DNA of 64,000 nucleotides, from NCBI RefSeq assembly GCF_022539505.1, contig NC_061510.1:227562043-227626042 (forward strand), given 5' to 3'. A program made the position numbers and the translations under genes. This DNA comes from Lolium rigidum. Lineage: Eukaryota > Streptophyta > Magnoliopsida > Poales > Poaceae. Position 1 is the stretch's first letter. Every line of letters starts with the position of its first letter. This document shows positions 37,535 through 48,298 of the stretch, in pieces. Below the pieces are notes generated by a model. The model saw only the letters and a list, made by a program, of their open reading frames with translations, made no database searches and was not told where the DNA came from.

Positions 37535-38329
37535 TGTCTTAGGTGATAAGCTACCTTGTCCAGTACTCTCATTTTGGTCAGTTTGTAAGATATGGTACCT
37601 TCTCCACTACTATCCAGTGTTAGTTCTGTAAGATAAGCTACTATCCAGTGTCATTTTGTAACATATGCAAGGTGTAGAACCTTGCCAGTATTGTCCACTA
37701 CTATCATTATCCAGTATGTGTGTTGTTGTAAGATAATGCTTTGCAAGGATTAGAACTCTCATTATTGTCATATCATTTTAGAATGCCTAACTTGTCGAGA
37801 AGTCGAGAGTTGTCAAAGACTTGTCTTCAATAGTCATCGAGAAGTCGAGAGTTGTCGACGACTTGTCTTCCGTACTCTTGGACAAGTTGAGAGTTGTCGA
37901 TGATTACGGAAGACAAGTCGTCGACAACTCTCGACTTCCCGATGACTATTGAAGACAAGTCTTTGACAACTCTAAACTTGTCGATCATTACGGAAGACAA
38001 GTCGTGGACAACTCTCGAACACTAGTCCTCAATAGTAATCGAGAGGTCCAGAGTTCTCGACGACTTGTCTTCCAATCATCGACAAGTCGACAATGATCAA
38101 TGGAGTACAATGAATAGTCCACCACAGTACCATATATCATTGTACCTTCACAAACACAATTTTCACTTAGAACATAAATCATATTACACCATTTTCATTA
38201 CAAACACTTACATAACTAACATTGACCATTTCAACTGCAACTACAAGTGCCTCAATGCTCATCACTACAAACAGTTCACAGTAACTACCACTTGCAAAAT
38301 ACAACAGTAACTCATCTCCCTAACATTCA
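37535..38329. other. Spacer between the convergent MULE-2 genes
   Basis: Holds the 3' UTRs of both genes and the inverted repeats at 37,795-38,095. No coding sequence is seen. Confidence 0.6.
37795..37984. repeat. Long inverted repeat (80-bp arms) between the MULE-2 genes
   Basis: 37,795-37,874 is the near-perfect reverse complement of 37,905-37,984 with a 30-base loop. Both arms are built from the words CGAGAGTTGTC and GACTTGTCTTC. A second, shorter inverted pair (about 37,989-38,015 with 38,053-38,075) follows using the same words. Read-through from either gene would give a stable hairpin RNA. Confidence 0.85.
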
Positions 38330-38906
38330 TCATTTTTTCAGAATTATCAACACACACATGACAGATACTAATGCAAGTCCAATCTTCATAAGAACCAACA
38401 TTTGGTTCACTGCATCTACCACTGCCTGGATGTTCTTCATCACTTTCTCTTCCTTTGCTCCAGCTCCTGCATCTCCAGTTGCTTCTCTATCAGCCTGCCG
38501 CAGATTCAGCTCATCCCTTCTGTCGTCTGCCCAGGCAAGTGCATCGACAGCAGCATCTCCTCTTAGAACATTGTTCTGAACCAAGAATTGAACATATTCT
38601 AGTTCCCAATGCCGGAAAACACACCCATTCTGCCCACAGAGAAAATCAAAACCCAAAATCTTATCAATTTTCCAGATGTACATGCAGACTCAGCTAATCA
38701 ATCGCAAATTGAGATCAAATGGCGAACAAAGAATGCAAAATGAGACCTACCCCATGACGGTTGCACTTGTAGTATGTCCACCCGGTGTGCTCCGGTGTCC
38801 CCGACACGCTTCGCTTCACCGTCCTGCCACAGTCGGGGCACCTGATCAGTGGAATGAATGGAGCACGTCGGCGGAGCGCGCTGCTGCACGAGCTGGCGGA
38901 GTTCAT
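38330..38906 (-). CDS. GRF-type zinc-finger protein with C-terminal membrane helix (MULE-2 cargo)
   Basis: Two exons (38,906-38,751 and 38,629-38,330) join in phase across a GT-AG intron to give 151 residues. The GRF zinc ribbon spans the junction: C23-P-D-C26, 'WTYYKCN' with C48, then 'NGCVFRHWE' with C55. An acidic, Ala/Glu-rich helical region follows (about 75-125), then a hydrophobic segment at about 130-149 ending in Lys-Lys, so the protein looks tail-anchored. GRF fingers in other proteins bind single-stranded nucleic acid; GRF-membrane proteins of this build are abundant and uncharacterised in grasses. The start ATG follows an AAACCCTAGCCGCC-type leader. It is convergent with the transposase and its 5' end lies ~160 bp inside the right TIR, so the TIR is its likely promoter. 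No lesion is seen. Confidence 0.8.
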
Positions 38907-39068
38907 CGCTCCGACGACTCCGCTCCGGCGGCTAGGGTTTCTGCGGCAGAGGAAAGGGGATTTTGGAGAGACGATGCGGATTTACCTCGGCCCGCCCCTT
39001 AAGCCATTCATCATTTTGCACTTAAGACCCTCCTCTTCCTGCCAATGTTAACTTGTCCATTACATTTA

Positions 39069-39230
39069 CCCGCGCGACGCCACGTGGACACATACGGGAT
39101 CGCTTGTCCGCGCGGTGACGGTCTCTGCTGCTAACGAACGTCTTTAATCACCGTAATTGCGTACGATCGATGTACAGTGATCAGTTCGAACCCCACCGAC
39201 AAGTTTAAGGATGCGCCATGCATTTTACTC
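39069..39230 (-). repeat. MULE-2 right terminal inverted repeat
   Basis: Reverse complement of 33,105-33,266 with a few substitutions (for example CATCC for CGTCC and GCGATCC for GCGAGCC). Confidence 0.9.
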
Positions 39231-39370
39231 AAAAATAAAAGAAAAAACGAACCGGTACATGGCATTCTGATGTATTATGTATTTAGGTGGGAGGGTAAAA
39301 CGGTCCAATAAAAAGTTGGACGAAAATTTTGGCAGAAACCTTAGATCCTTTATTATTAGTTATTATTATT

Positions 39371-41541
39371 ACTAGGAAATGTGCCCGTGCCTTGCACCGG
39401 GTTCATTTTTATTGAATGTTTAGTCAGATCATATGGAACAAGTATATTGGAGAAAAAATCCTGGTATTTGCGATAATTTGATTTCTATTTTGCCATTATC
39501 AAAAATGAACTTTTGACAATTTTACAGGAGCTTTGTATCACATCTTCATAAAGCATATTGCATAGTAGAATAGAAATTTAATAGACTTCTGTCACATGAC
39601 GTACAATTACTTCGCGTTCTAGGTTTGGTCAAGGTTAATATTTCTAAACTTTTGCAAATTTTAACTAAAAAATATAATATTCTACAAATAAAATTAGTGT
39701 ATTTGAATTGGCATAAACATAATTTTGTATTATATGTATTTAGTATTATGATTGATATATTTTTCTCATATTTTTAGTCAAACTTTGTAAAGATTGAGTT
39801 TGAATACACTCAAAACGCGAAGTAAATAAAAATAAAAAGATTAAATTTATAGGGAATAAACAAAGATTAAAAATCAGGTAGGCGTCTTCCATATTATTAT
39901 TATGGAATGTAAGGTTTAGCCAATCGGCGATCGTCCCATCCTTTAATCTCAAATCCTTCACGAGCTTTGGATAGCTATGGCAATTGTTGGTACTTACCTC
40001 AAATCCTTCACGAGCTTTGGATAGCTATGACAATTGTTGGTACTTCCTTCTTCAATTATGCACCACGTAGATCAGCAAAGCTCGTCTAATACCCCTGTTT
40101 AATTACCGTCCATAATCCCTTCTTTACTCATGCAGGATGAGTAGCCCAGAATCTGTTCCGTCAGAGTAGCTCACACCTTATTTGGGCAACCATATGTTCA
40201 AACCATACATTGATGTTTCTGCTTGTTTATTCCCGAGCTGGCTTGCTGGTGCTTCAACGGACGTTCAACCGTATATGAATCGGTGCCGTTCCATGTAATT
40301 AAGCGAGGTGGGACTAAACATGAATATATTGGATGTGACGGTCGATGCAACCCAGGCTCTTGTTATTGTTGGTATATCACGTAAGCCTTGACGTACATAT
40401 GGCCCGGCCCATGATACAATAGCATTAATGGATCATGGGGTATTCTTGACTCCTAATTACTTTTTTCTTTAATTAGCAGAAATTAATTGCATACATGTAT
40501 GTAGAGGTAATCCCGATCATGTAGTCAATTCAGAGGAGCAAATCAGAGGAGCAGTAGCAGCATAAATAAACGGCTCCAATCGCGTCATAGTTTCAAAAGT
40601 ACTGGTTGGGCCTTTTGTACAAAAAAAAAATAGAGCAACTAACAACAATCAGCAAAGCATCATGTTGATCTGCACCAATTCTCTCACATAATCAAGCTAG
40701 AAATCACCGTCCGTAGCAAGCACACATCAAAGCAAAACATCTCCTCCCTGCTCAGCCTAGCAGTAGCTAGCAATCTCTTTTTTGGACGCGTTGCAGAACA
40801 TCGAATCAGCAAAGCAAAGCAGCAGCCGGCAACCACGATCTATCCCCATCACCTCCCTTCCTTTCAACCCAGCCGAACCACATGCCCCCCTCCCTATTGG
40901 CCTTCTCCCCTTCCCTGCACGCCGCCGTTAATCCTGACTCATCTCCCCAACCCAGCGTTCACCTCCTCTGCCTCCTCAACCTGGGAGCGATGGATGCATC
41001 GGGGTGCGCAGGGGATTTTGGGATGGAGATCTGGTAGCCGGAGATTCGTCAGAATCTGCGTCGGCTACGGGGAACGGAGGTTCATCCCAGAGCTCATGCG
41101 TGTAGATCAGAGAAGACAGCGGCGTGGTGCAGAGGACGTGGCCGTGTGGTTGGACATCGGCGTGCGGCGCCGCGAGGACTCCATCTTCAACTCGAGGGGG
41201 CCGTTCCGGCCGCGCTTGGGGAACTGCAGCGGTGACCCGTTCCGGCGGCACTTGGGACTGCGGCGGCGGTGGAGGTCGCGTCCGGAACCGGCACCAAGCA
41301 GATCATGGGGCGACGGTGATTCCCTTCGGCGCCCTTCCTAAGCAGCAGCTCCCCTGCCTTCCCCGCGCCTTCCCGAGCAGCTCGCAGGCGAGTGGAGAAC
41401 GGAGGAGGAAAAGAAAAGAATCAAACGAACCGGTACCACGGTGACATTTTGCTGTAATATGCGATTTTGTGGGAGGGCAAAACCATCCAACGAAAAGTTG
41501 GACGAAAATTTTGGCAGAAACCTTAGCTCCTTTATTATTAG
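39371..41541 (+). mobile_element. Second copy (B) of the unclassified outer element family
   Basis: It starts ACTAGGAAATGTGCCCGTGC, 11 bp after copy A ends, and ends ...CCTTAGCTCCTTTATTATTAG. The last ~75 bp (41,466-41,541) match the end of copy A (39,287-39,359), including the stem-loop TCCAAC/GTTGGA (41,486-41,491 and 41,497-41,502) and GGACGAAAATTTTGGCAGA. The interior has an AT-rich left half and a GC-rich right half with no recognisable protein. The terminal structure matches no superfamily I can name with confidence. Confidence 0.5.
39948..40047 (+). repeat. Tandem duplication, 2 x 50 bp
   Basis: CTCAAATCCTTCACGAGCTT begins at 39,948 and again at 39,998; the two units differ by one or two bases. 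Confidence 0.8.
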
Positions 41542-41599
41542 GTATAGATAGACTAGATGAGATAAAGCTTTTGCCTCTTTTTTAAAAAAGAAAACCCAA

Positions 41600-41660
41600 C
41601 TCTTTTGCTACACAGACCGCCTTCTCTCGGCCGAATAGCTTGCTGACAATGGCCAGTTTG
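41600..41660 (-). repeat. Partial duplicate of the DJ-1 last exon
   Basis: CCTTCTCTCGGCCGAATAGCTT and the following GACAATGGCC occur here and again at 41,748-41,780 inside the DJ-1 C-terminal exon. The second copy has lost the frame. Confidence 0.6.
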
Positions 41661-42105
41661 GCAACTAGGAAAATGCCCCACGAATGCATCCACCTTCCAC
41701 CCGTCTCTGCAATCACATAAAAACCAACTCCTTGGCTACAGAGACCGTCTTCTCTCGGCCGAATAGCTTCTCGACAATGGCCGGGGCGAACTCTGTCGCG
41801 CTACCTGGCGCTTTACTGGTGATGAGGTTACCGTCGATGACGACCACCCTGTATTCGCATGCGCCTTGGTCTGTAAGCAGGTACGGCAACTGGTGGAAAT
41901 GATGTTTTCTTACCCTAAAAAGACAGAAATTGACCACCACCAAATTAGCTCAAACTTTAAAAAATGTAGACACACACAACACAACTCACAAACATAGATG
42001 AGTACCTTGAGCAAACCGTGGGGCTCCAGGACGTAACCAGGGGAAGCGCATATTGCGCCGTAGTTTCTCCCAGCTTCTGCCTGTTTCTTCAGCAAAGCAA
42101 CAAGT

Positions 42106-43350
42106 TCCATTTTTCGATAAAGAGTAGTATATATTAATATCAGAGATACCAATTACATCTAGGCTCTGCAACAACGCACTGCCCTAGCGACATTACGAAT
42201 ACACACAGCCAAAAAAAGAAAGAAGAACTACCAAAAATGAAAAGCCCCGCTACAGTGATCTAATCCTTTAAACAACAGCACTAACACCACCATGGTAGCA
42301 TCAGAAGTTCTGCTTCTTCAAAAGCGACGTCTCCAAGAAGGTAACAGTGCACCAACGCTATCGTCGCCCGATCAGAGATCTTAGGTTTTTACCCTGAAGT
42401 AAATCCTCACTCTCAAAACAATGCCTTCAACAAAACATTGCAAGGCACAACCAATTAAGACTAGACCTTGGATTTTCACCCTGAAAGGTAAAATTTTGAA
42501 CTTGTCTTGTGCAGTCGCCCCCACTCGCATGCCGCTGCTCCAAAGACACCGATCACGAAGCCAATTCCTCCTCGCCACCCAGACTCGAGTCACCATTGCA
42601 AGATCACATATCTCGGCTTCCATGTCATTCTCCGCCAGCACCACAAAACGAAAATGTGCTCCATGATAATAACCGCCAGCAGAGCTTCGAAACGCTCCCT
42701 CTATAACCAAACGGACAGAGTAAAACATGGGTGCGCCCGACCGAATTCCACCCGATCCGGCAACCTCCAGGCTTGATTCGCCCAATGGAGCGCCGGTGGA
42801 GCCTTCCGGAACACGACACATCCGCCAGATCGACGAGGACACGCACCGGCAGATCTGCATCTTGGCGCGAGAAGAAATCTAAGAACCGCCGCCATTATTC
42901 GCAAGACTAGCAGGTCGCCACACCGCTGGTCGTCTCCAAAGCTGAGAAGGCAGAAGAGGAACAAGGGGATCCAGTGCAGAGCACTGGCCTAACCCCACGA
43001 TTACCAGATCGGGCCGCAGCCTCCACCGGATCTCGCAGGTCAGGGCACCTCCATGGGCACCACACCCCTCCTCCTCAACGCCTCCTACCGGAGAACCTCA
43101 GGCGCCAGCCAGGAAGAGCCGTGCCGCCCTGCGCCCCGGAGTCAACCTCCCACCTCTTCCCGTGAAGAGCCGCCGGGATACGCCTTCCCTGCCCACCATC
43201 AGTCGAGGGGATGGGCGCCTCCACCGCCGCCAGAGAGGGCAGCAGCGGCGGCCAGGATGCTGCGGACGGCGGCGGGCAGCGGCGGGCAGCGGCGGACTAG
43301 GGTTGCCCCGGAGTCGCTCGGGAGAGAAGCGACTCGGGAGGGGTTCAGGC
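42106..43350 (-). mobile_element. LINE-derived retroposon, minus strand, in the DJ-1 exon
   Basis: Read on the minus strand it has a GC-rich leader, the words GGGTAAAAACCTAAGATCTC, and a 3' end ...ATTAATATATACTACTCTTTATCGAAAA that abuts DJ-1 coding sequence at about 42,110. No reverse transcriptase remains. The inner edge near 43,350 is approximate. Confidence 0.6.
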
Positions 43351-43730
43351 GTGTCCAACCGTGACAGAACTCTCCTGCTGCTATAATAGTTAGCTCTTCA
43401 AGCAACAAGTATGGTATCACACTGGATCCACGATTGGTCTCTCTTACTGCCGGAGGCGCAACGAGAGCCTATGCATGCTGGATGCCGCCGGCTGGAAGCG
43501 GTGGCACAGGCTATTTACAGCCAGTGCTGGTTGGCGACCTACTAAACGACTTCAAGATGCATAAACGTGTCACTATACTGTTTCGTTGGCTAGTTTATGT
43601 GTACACGTTGTATGATCTTTGAGTTGTAAAACGTTGATACTTGATATTTTGATACTTTGGGTAATAAAGAGAGCTGTGTGCATCGATTGATGCAGAGGCT
43701 GGGGATATACCCCATTTCGAAAAAAAAAAA
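43350..43730 (+). mobile_element. Truncated LINE 3' end, plus strand, in the DJ-1 exon
   Basis: The typical grass LINE tail (GATGCAGAGGCTGGGGATAT, then CCCCATTTCG) is followed by an 11-A tract at 43,720-43,730, directly against the DJ-1 'GGIPGAI' codons. It is oriented opposite to the neighbouring retroposon, so the two tails face outward. Confidence 0.65.
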
Positions 43731-44831
43731 GATAGCGCCAGGAATACCACCCTGTACATATACAGCAACAGCATACTCATTGAAGTATGTACTCCCGAGA
43801 GCACCACAACGAAGAAAATAAAGCAACTGAAATTGCCATGTATTACCGGCATGACGATCAGATCGAACTCCATTTCAGCAGCTTGTTCCATCATCACATC
43901 AGCTATGAGATTGAACTTGTGGTGACGGGTCACGATCTGCAGCGTATCCTCCACCGATCCGATGGTAACATGCCTGCTCTGCGCAAGATGTCGATAAGAT
44001 TGAGAGCCTCCATCTCCTCCGAGCCATTGGCAACTGGTACGAGAACCTGCGGCGCAGCACAAAGTCCCTTATGAGGACGAAGAAAAAAGCAAAGTGTGAT
44101 CCATTCAATTCGATTTCAACTCATGTATACCTTAGGTGTGCCGGCGCATTTCCATTGGATATGATTGTACTCTTGGATGGTATAGTCAATTCCATGCGGG
44201 GGGCGCACATACTAATTGGAGAAGGGGAAAATGACACAAATTATTACAGAGCCAGGGAACGTTAGGTTTATGCCGTTTAAACTAGATCGTCGGTGAAATT
44301 TGTACCCAACTAATTAAGAAAATTGAACCGAAGAACTGCCAATGAAATGTGTCGAATGAAACACCTAGCTATACCGTACCAACGGTCGAGCAACCTCCTC
44401 CATCTTGTCTTCTCCGTAGAGCTGCTCCACCAAGGCGAGTGCGAACTCGATCGCCGTCCCGAGACCCTGGCTGGTCACCAGGTTCCTGTCCGTCACCACC
44501 CTCGAGTCCATGGCGATCACTTCATTGCCGAACTGGCCCAACAATGCCGAATTGCAAGTCGCCTGAACGAAACAACAGAGCACGCCGCCAATGATCTTCT
44601 TCAACAAAATTACTAACATTGTACAGGCGTCCATTTAATTCTCTGTATGTGCACCTTGAAGCCTTTGAGCATGCCCCAATGGGCCAACGCCACCGCCGGA
44701 GCGGCGCTGATGGCACCGTAGAGGCGCCCCTTCTGTACATGCTTCTTGACCATCTTCTCGAGTTCCTTGCAGTCCCTGAGATTAACTGACCCTACCATTC
44801 CGCCCTACAGGATGTCACGATATATAGGATG

Positions 44832-45118
44832 AGAGCAATTCCAATAGTGTAAGCAGCTGCTGGCTATAAGCCAAGTGTCATGTCATCTATAGCTAACTTA
44901 GAGCCAACATATACAATAGTGTGCTATAAAAATATAGTACTTTATCAATATATGGCCCACCATTCACTCTCGCAAAGTGCTTAGGAGCACGCGCTAGAGC
45001 TGGCTCTTGCATAAGAGCCCACTCTCCTTCTCTCTCCTCCTCTCCCTCCTCCAACTAAGCAATAATATATTATTTTAATCCTTATAGCTAGCTGACTAGG
45101 ACTTATTGTACTTGCTCT
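44832..45118. mobile_element. MITE in the first DJ-1 intron
   Basis: AGAGCAATTCCAATAG at the left and CTTATTGTACTTGCTCT at the right are imperfect inverted repeats. The interior is CT-rich and non-coding. Sequences ending GAGCAAGTACAATAAG are common MITEs in Triticeae introns. The target duplication is unclear (GATG on both sides). Confidence 0.65.
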
Positions 45119-45607
45119 GATGATGCAACGGTGTAAAAGTGAACTGAGCATGGGATGAAGTGATGAGAACGCGTACTGGTAGGACGATGAGGTCGAATTC
45201 CTCGCCTTCCAGGTCGGCGACCCTACCGTCCGCGACGAACCTGACCCCGTGAGCGGCTTCCACGACGATGTCGCCGACGGTGGCCACCGTGACCCTTGCG
45301 CCGGCGCGTTCAAGAATTTCGGCAGGGGCAGCCGCCTCCAGCGGCTGCGTGCCGGCGGCTACCGCCACGAGCACACGCTTCGGCTCGCTGCCGACGACGG
45401 CGCGGGAGAGGAGCTGCCTGCCCCAGGACACTGCCCGCCTCGCCAGAGAGGAAGCACAGCAGCAGCAACCCCTCTGCTGCTGCTGAGTATACAGCAAGAT
45501 GCTGAAATTACACATATATAGTAGGAGCGACCCGATCGACCGGCCAATGCCGTCGCACGGTCACAGTAAGGTCGACACAGAGTAGTATGGCATGGATAAT
45601 TATTCAT

Positions 45608-45814
45608 TTATTCAGCGTACGCACCGGTAGGCTCGGTGGCCTCGTCGCGTTCCACGCCGGCCGGGACGAGCTTGACCTTGTAGGTTGCCTCCACGGCGAG
45701 GTCCTCTGGCGCTGGGGCGACGACGGCCATCGGAGTTATGGCACCGTCTTCTCTTCCGGGAATCCTGCCCTGCAGATCTCGATGGCCTTTTTTTCGCGTG
45801 CTTCCCACGACCAC
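45608..45814 (-). pseudogene. Short exon-like fragment with a ferredoxin-like start
   Basis: An open frame contains 'ATYKVKLV', the usual beginning of mature plastid ferredoxin, after an Ala/Pro-rich stretch that could be a transit-peptide end. The iron-sulphur-binding Cys residues are absent. This is a weak match on eight residues and may be chance. Confidence 0.25.
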
Positions 45815-45829
45815 GCGAGGGTACTATAG

Positions 45830-48298
45830 CACGAGTCAGCTCAACGGGAAGTCTTTTTTTAACGTAAACCGCGCCCTAGTGGTGTTTGATCGGCGATTCA
45901 TATTCGCCCTGATTCGTGCCACACCCTCAAGCACATATCGCTTGTTTTCATTCCTATCGATATGACATGTCTTTCGATATTTATTTGAAACTGTAACGAA
46001 ATCTTGTACTCCATGTAGTAGATTTCTTTTACAAATTAAATTTACAGTAGTTTGGTTGAAAAAACAGTTGAAACAATCTAAAAATGTGTTGATGTATAAA
46101 TAATGTTTTTGAAATAACATGATTTCATTAAATTGAATAGATTTCAAACAAATGATTGTATAGATTTCAAAAAATGCCATATCGATACGAAACACGAAAA
46201 ATATGCCATTGGAGTGAAACACAAACCACAAGGTCATGAACAACAGATCAGTGACTGCTAGGGCCTGATTCCACCAGAAAAATCGTATTTGTCCGCTCAA
46301 CCCCACATGAGTAATGTGAGTACGTCTGCGGCCCTGCCCACTGCCAAGCGCTAGGGCATCTTTGGTTGCGTGCTAGCTTTTTGTATTTGTGCACGCAATC
46401 CACTAGAGCTATTATAGGTTGGGCTAAGTCTAAATTTATGCTCTTCATTTTGTTTGCACATAGTAAGACCCAAAAACCAAAAAAAAAGAAGAAGCAAGAA
46501 TGTTTGGTTAGGAGGCATTGGAGTATGTTGTGTTTAACAAACCAGCTTTGTCTTAATTTCTTCTAATGTACCCAACACAATGTGAGATAAATTCTACATA
46601 AAAAAGATGCACCTTGATGTTATGATTCCATTGTGTGACTGGTTCCTAGTTTAATTGAGTGATAAGAGTTTCATTTTGTGTTCATGTTTGAAGCTTTTTC
46701 GATCAAATTTTATCAAACTTGTCGCACATGGTGTGTTGTTTAAAGTTTCTATCAATGGGTAGCTTCATCTTATCGTTTCACATAACTTTCATGTTATAAG
46801 TATGACAAAATGTAGATCTACTCGTCTAGAAATATCAAAACGATTGGTCATAAAAAAATAAAAACAGAAAACTTACAACATAAAAGTTGTGTGAAACAAG
46901 AAGATGATGCTTCTCTTGGAAGGAAATTCCAAACGGTCAACCTGTGTGACAATTTTAATAAAATTGGTCCAAAAAGCTACAAACATGAGCACTTAATAGA
47001 ACTTCTAGCACTCAAGGAAAGTAACAAATGGTCGCAGAAAAAGAACCACAACGTTGTGATGCATATTTGTCATGTAGAATTTATCTCGAATCAAAGCATC
47101 ATTACGTAGATTAGAGTGGATTGGATTGGATAGGATAGAGATTTAGTGCACATGAGCACCAGTGATCTCGTTTTTCAAATAAATAAAAAATTATATTTTT
47201 GAGTTTCAACTTTTTTGAAAAAAGTATCCCACAAACGTGCACAATACCAATTTCAAATACTTTATATTTGAAGCTACACAAAAATGACAAAAATGCATAT
47301 CTGAGTAGTCATTTTCAAATCTTCAAAAACATATCAGATTTTGTTATTTTTTATCTAGCATAAAATAAAAAAGAATTTGCGGTTAAGATTTTGAATGATT
47401 GTGAGATGTATCACAGACAATCTCCAGAATTATTTTCAGATTTTTGATAACTTATAAATATCTTTTTTAAAATAGCGAGAGCACTGGAGTTCGGGAGCCA
47501 AAAGCAATTTTCAGGATTGAATAAAATAGATTAGATGCTAGATAGGCAAAGGTTAGGTAACAATCACAACATGCATGCACTCGCCTGGAGCCACAACAGA
47601 CCAAATTTTCCCTTATAAAAGTCTGTCTCCGTGAAAGGATGATTCACGAGTTCTTCATTAGCTAAATCCTAAGCTGTTTTAAGGTGATGTAAAATTTTAT
47701 TTTCGGTGGGCAACCACATGAGCCGGGAAGAGACTTCGTGGTCAACCAAATATGGAGGTGTGCTTCGGTGCGCACCGTCTTCAAACTCGCGACTTATCGC
47801 CGAAGGGTACGGTGGTCCCGATTTTGTTTTTTTTGTGCTGCCCGCCGAAACCCATATCCAAGCCCAGTGCAAAACTCGTATGGGTATACAGGGCCTGGGC
47901 GTATCTATACGGACGACCCCACGTGGGTGGGTCCCATGTGCTAAGCTAATCACCATGATTAGCTCCCATTGCATGCATCGTTTTCATCGGCACTGGAGAT
48001 CTGATCGAGCTGTTCCACGCCGTCGCTAGGTTGAACGCAAGCGGTTGTTGCCGGCTCGGCCGTCGGCGGTTGTTGCCGGCACGTCCGTCGCCACCGGTGG
48101 TTGTTTCGCATGTCGACGCCGCCGACCGCGCGCGAAGCCCCCCCGCAGATCGACGACCTTGGAAAGGCGCGCCACCGGCTCGGCATCTTCCCCGCTAGGG
48201 TTTAAAATTACAGGTACCATGACTTCATCTTGTAGCATAGTAAGAGGACGCAATTCTGCCGGGTTTTCAATTCTAATTATGGTCCAATACTACAGAAT
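45830..48298. other. AT-rich intergenic DNA, no gene seen
   Basis: Open frames are short and unconvincing. A stretch from about 47,150 to 47,510 with GTGCACATGAGCACC near its left edge and AGCACTGGAGTTCGGGAGCC near its right may be an old element. From 47,950 GC content rises into the leader of the FAR1-like gene. Confidence 0.4.

Larger units (their letters stand above)
33105..39230. mobile_element. MULE-2: 6.1-kb Mutator-like element with intact ends
   Basis: 162-bp terminal inverted repeats (33,105-33,266 and 39,069-39,230) differ at only a few positions and start GAGTAAAATGCATGGCGC. The perfect 9-bp duplication AAAAATAAA lies at 33,096-33,104 and 39,231-39,239. The element carries a transposase gene (plus) and a GRF zinc-finger gene (minus) transcribed toward each other, the arrangement also seen in maize MuDR, with an inverted repeat between them. 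High TIR identity and a perfect duplication point to a young insertion. Confidence 0.93.
20525..39359 (+). mobile_element. Outer unclassified DNA element (copy A), split by nested insertions
   Basis: It begins ACTAGCAAAAGTGACCGTGCG and ends ...CCTTAGATCCTTTATTATTAG after a small stem-loop (GTCCAA 39,303-39,308 with TTGGAC 39,316-39,321). A sister copy (39,371-41,541) has the same kinds of ends. With the Harbinger-like element and MULE-2 subtracted, about 2.4 kb remains, similar to the sister's 2.2 kb. The interiors are not obviously alike, so pairing this start with this end is inference. No transposase is seen and the superfamily is unknown. Confidence 0.4.
41713..45515 (-). pseudogene. Two-domain DJ-1/PfpI-family gene, disrupted
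   Basis: Exons read on the minus strand: 45,515-45,177 (first DJ-1 domain, 'FDLIVLP'), 44,804-44,655 ('GRLYGAISAAPAVAL'; Ala replaces the usual nucleophile-elbow Cys), 44,562-44,380 ('GTAIEFALALVEQLYG'), 44,046-43,847 (second domain, 'VLVPVANGSEEMEAL', one base short), 43,751-43,731 ('GGIPGAI' only), ~42,110-42,006 ('GRNYGAICASPGYVL', Cys present) and ~41,883-41,713 ('ATEFAPAIVEKLFG', ending 'KELVFM'). The tandem two-domain build matches plant DJ-1 proteins, which act as glyoxalase/chaperone-like stress proteins. The exon after 'GGIPGAI' is split by 1.6 kb of retroposon, about ten residues are lost there, and exon four has a one-base deletion. It cannot encode the normal protein, though the first domain is intact. 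Confidence 0.85.

Noticed and set aside
45608..45814. Functional ferredoxin gene
   Set aside because: Only the first eight residues of the mature protein are suggested and no cluster-binding Cys is present; listed only as a low-confidence fragment.
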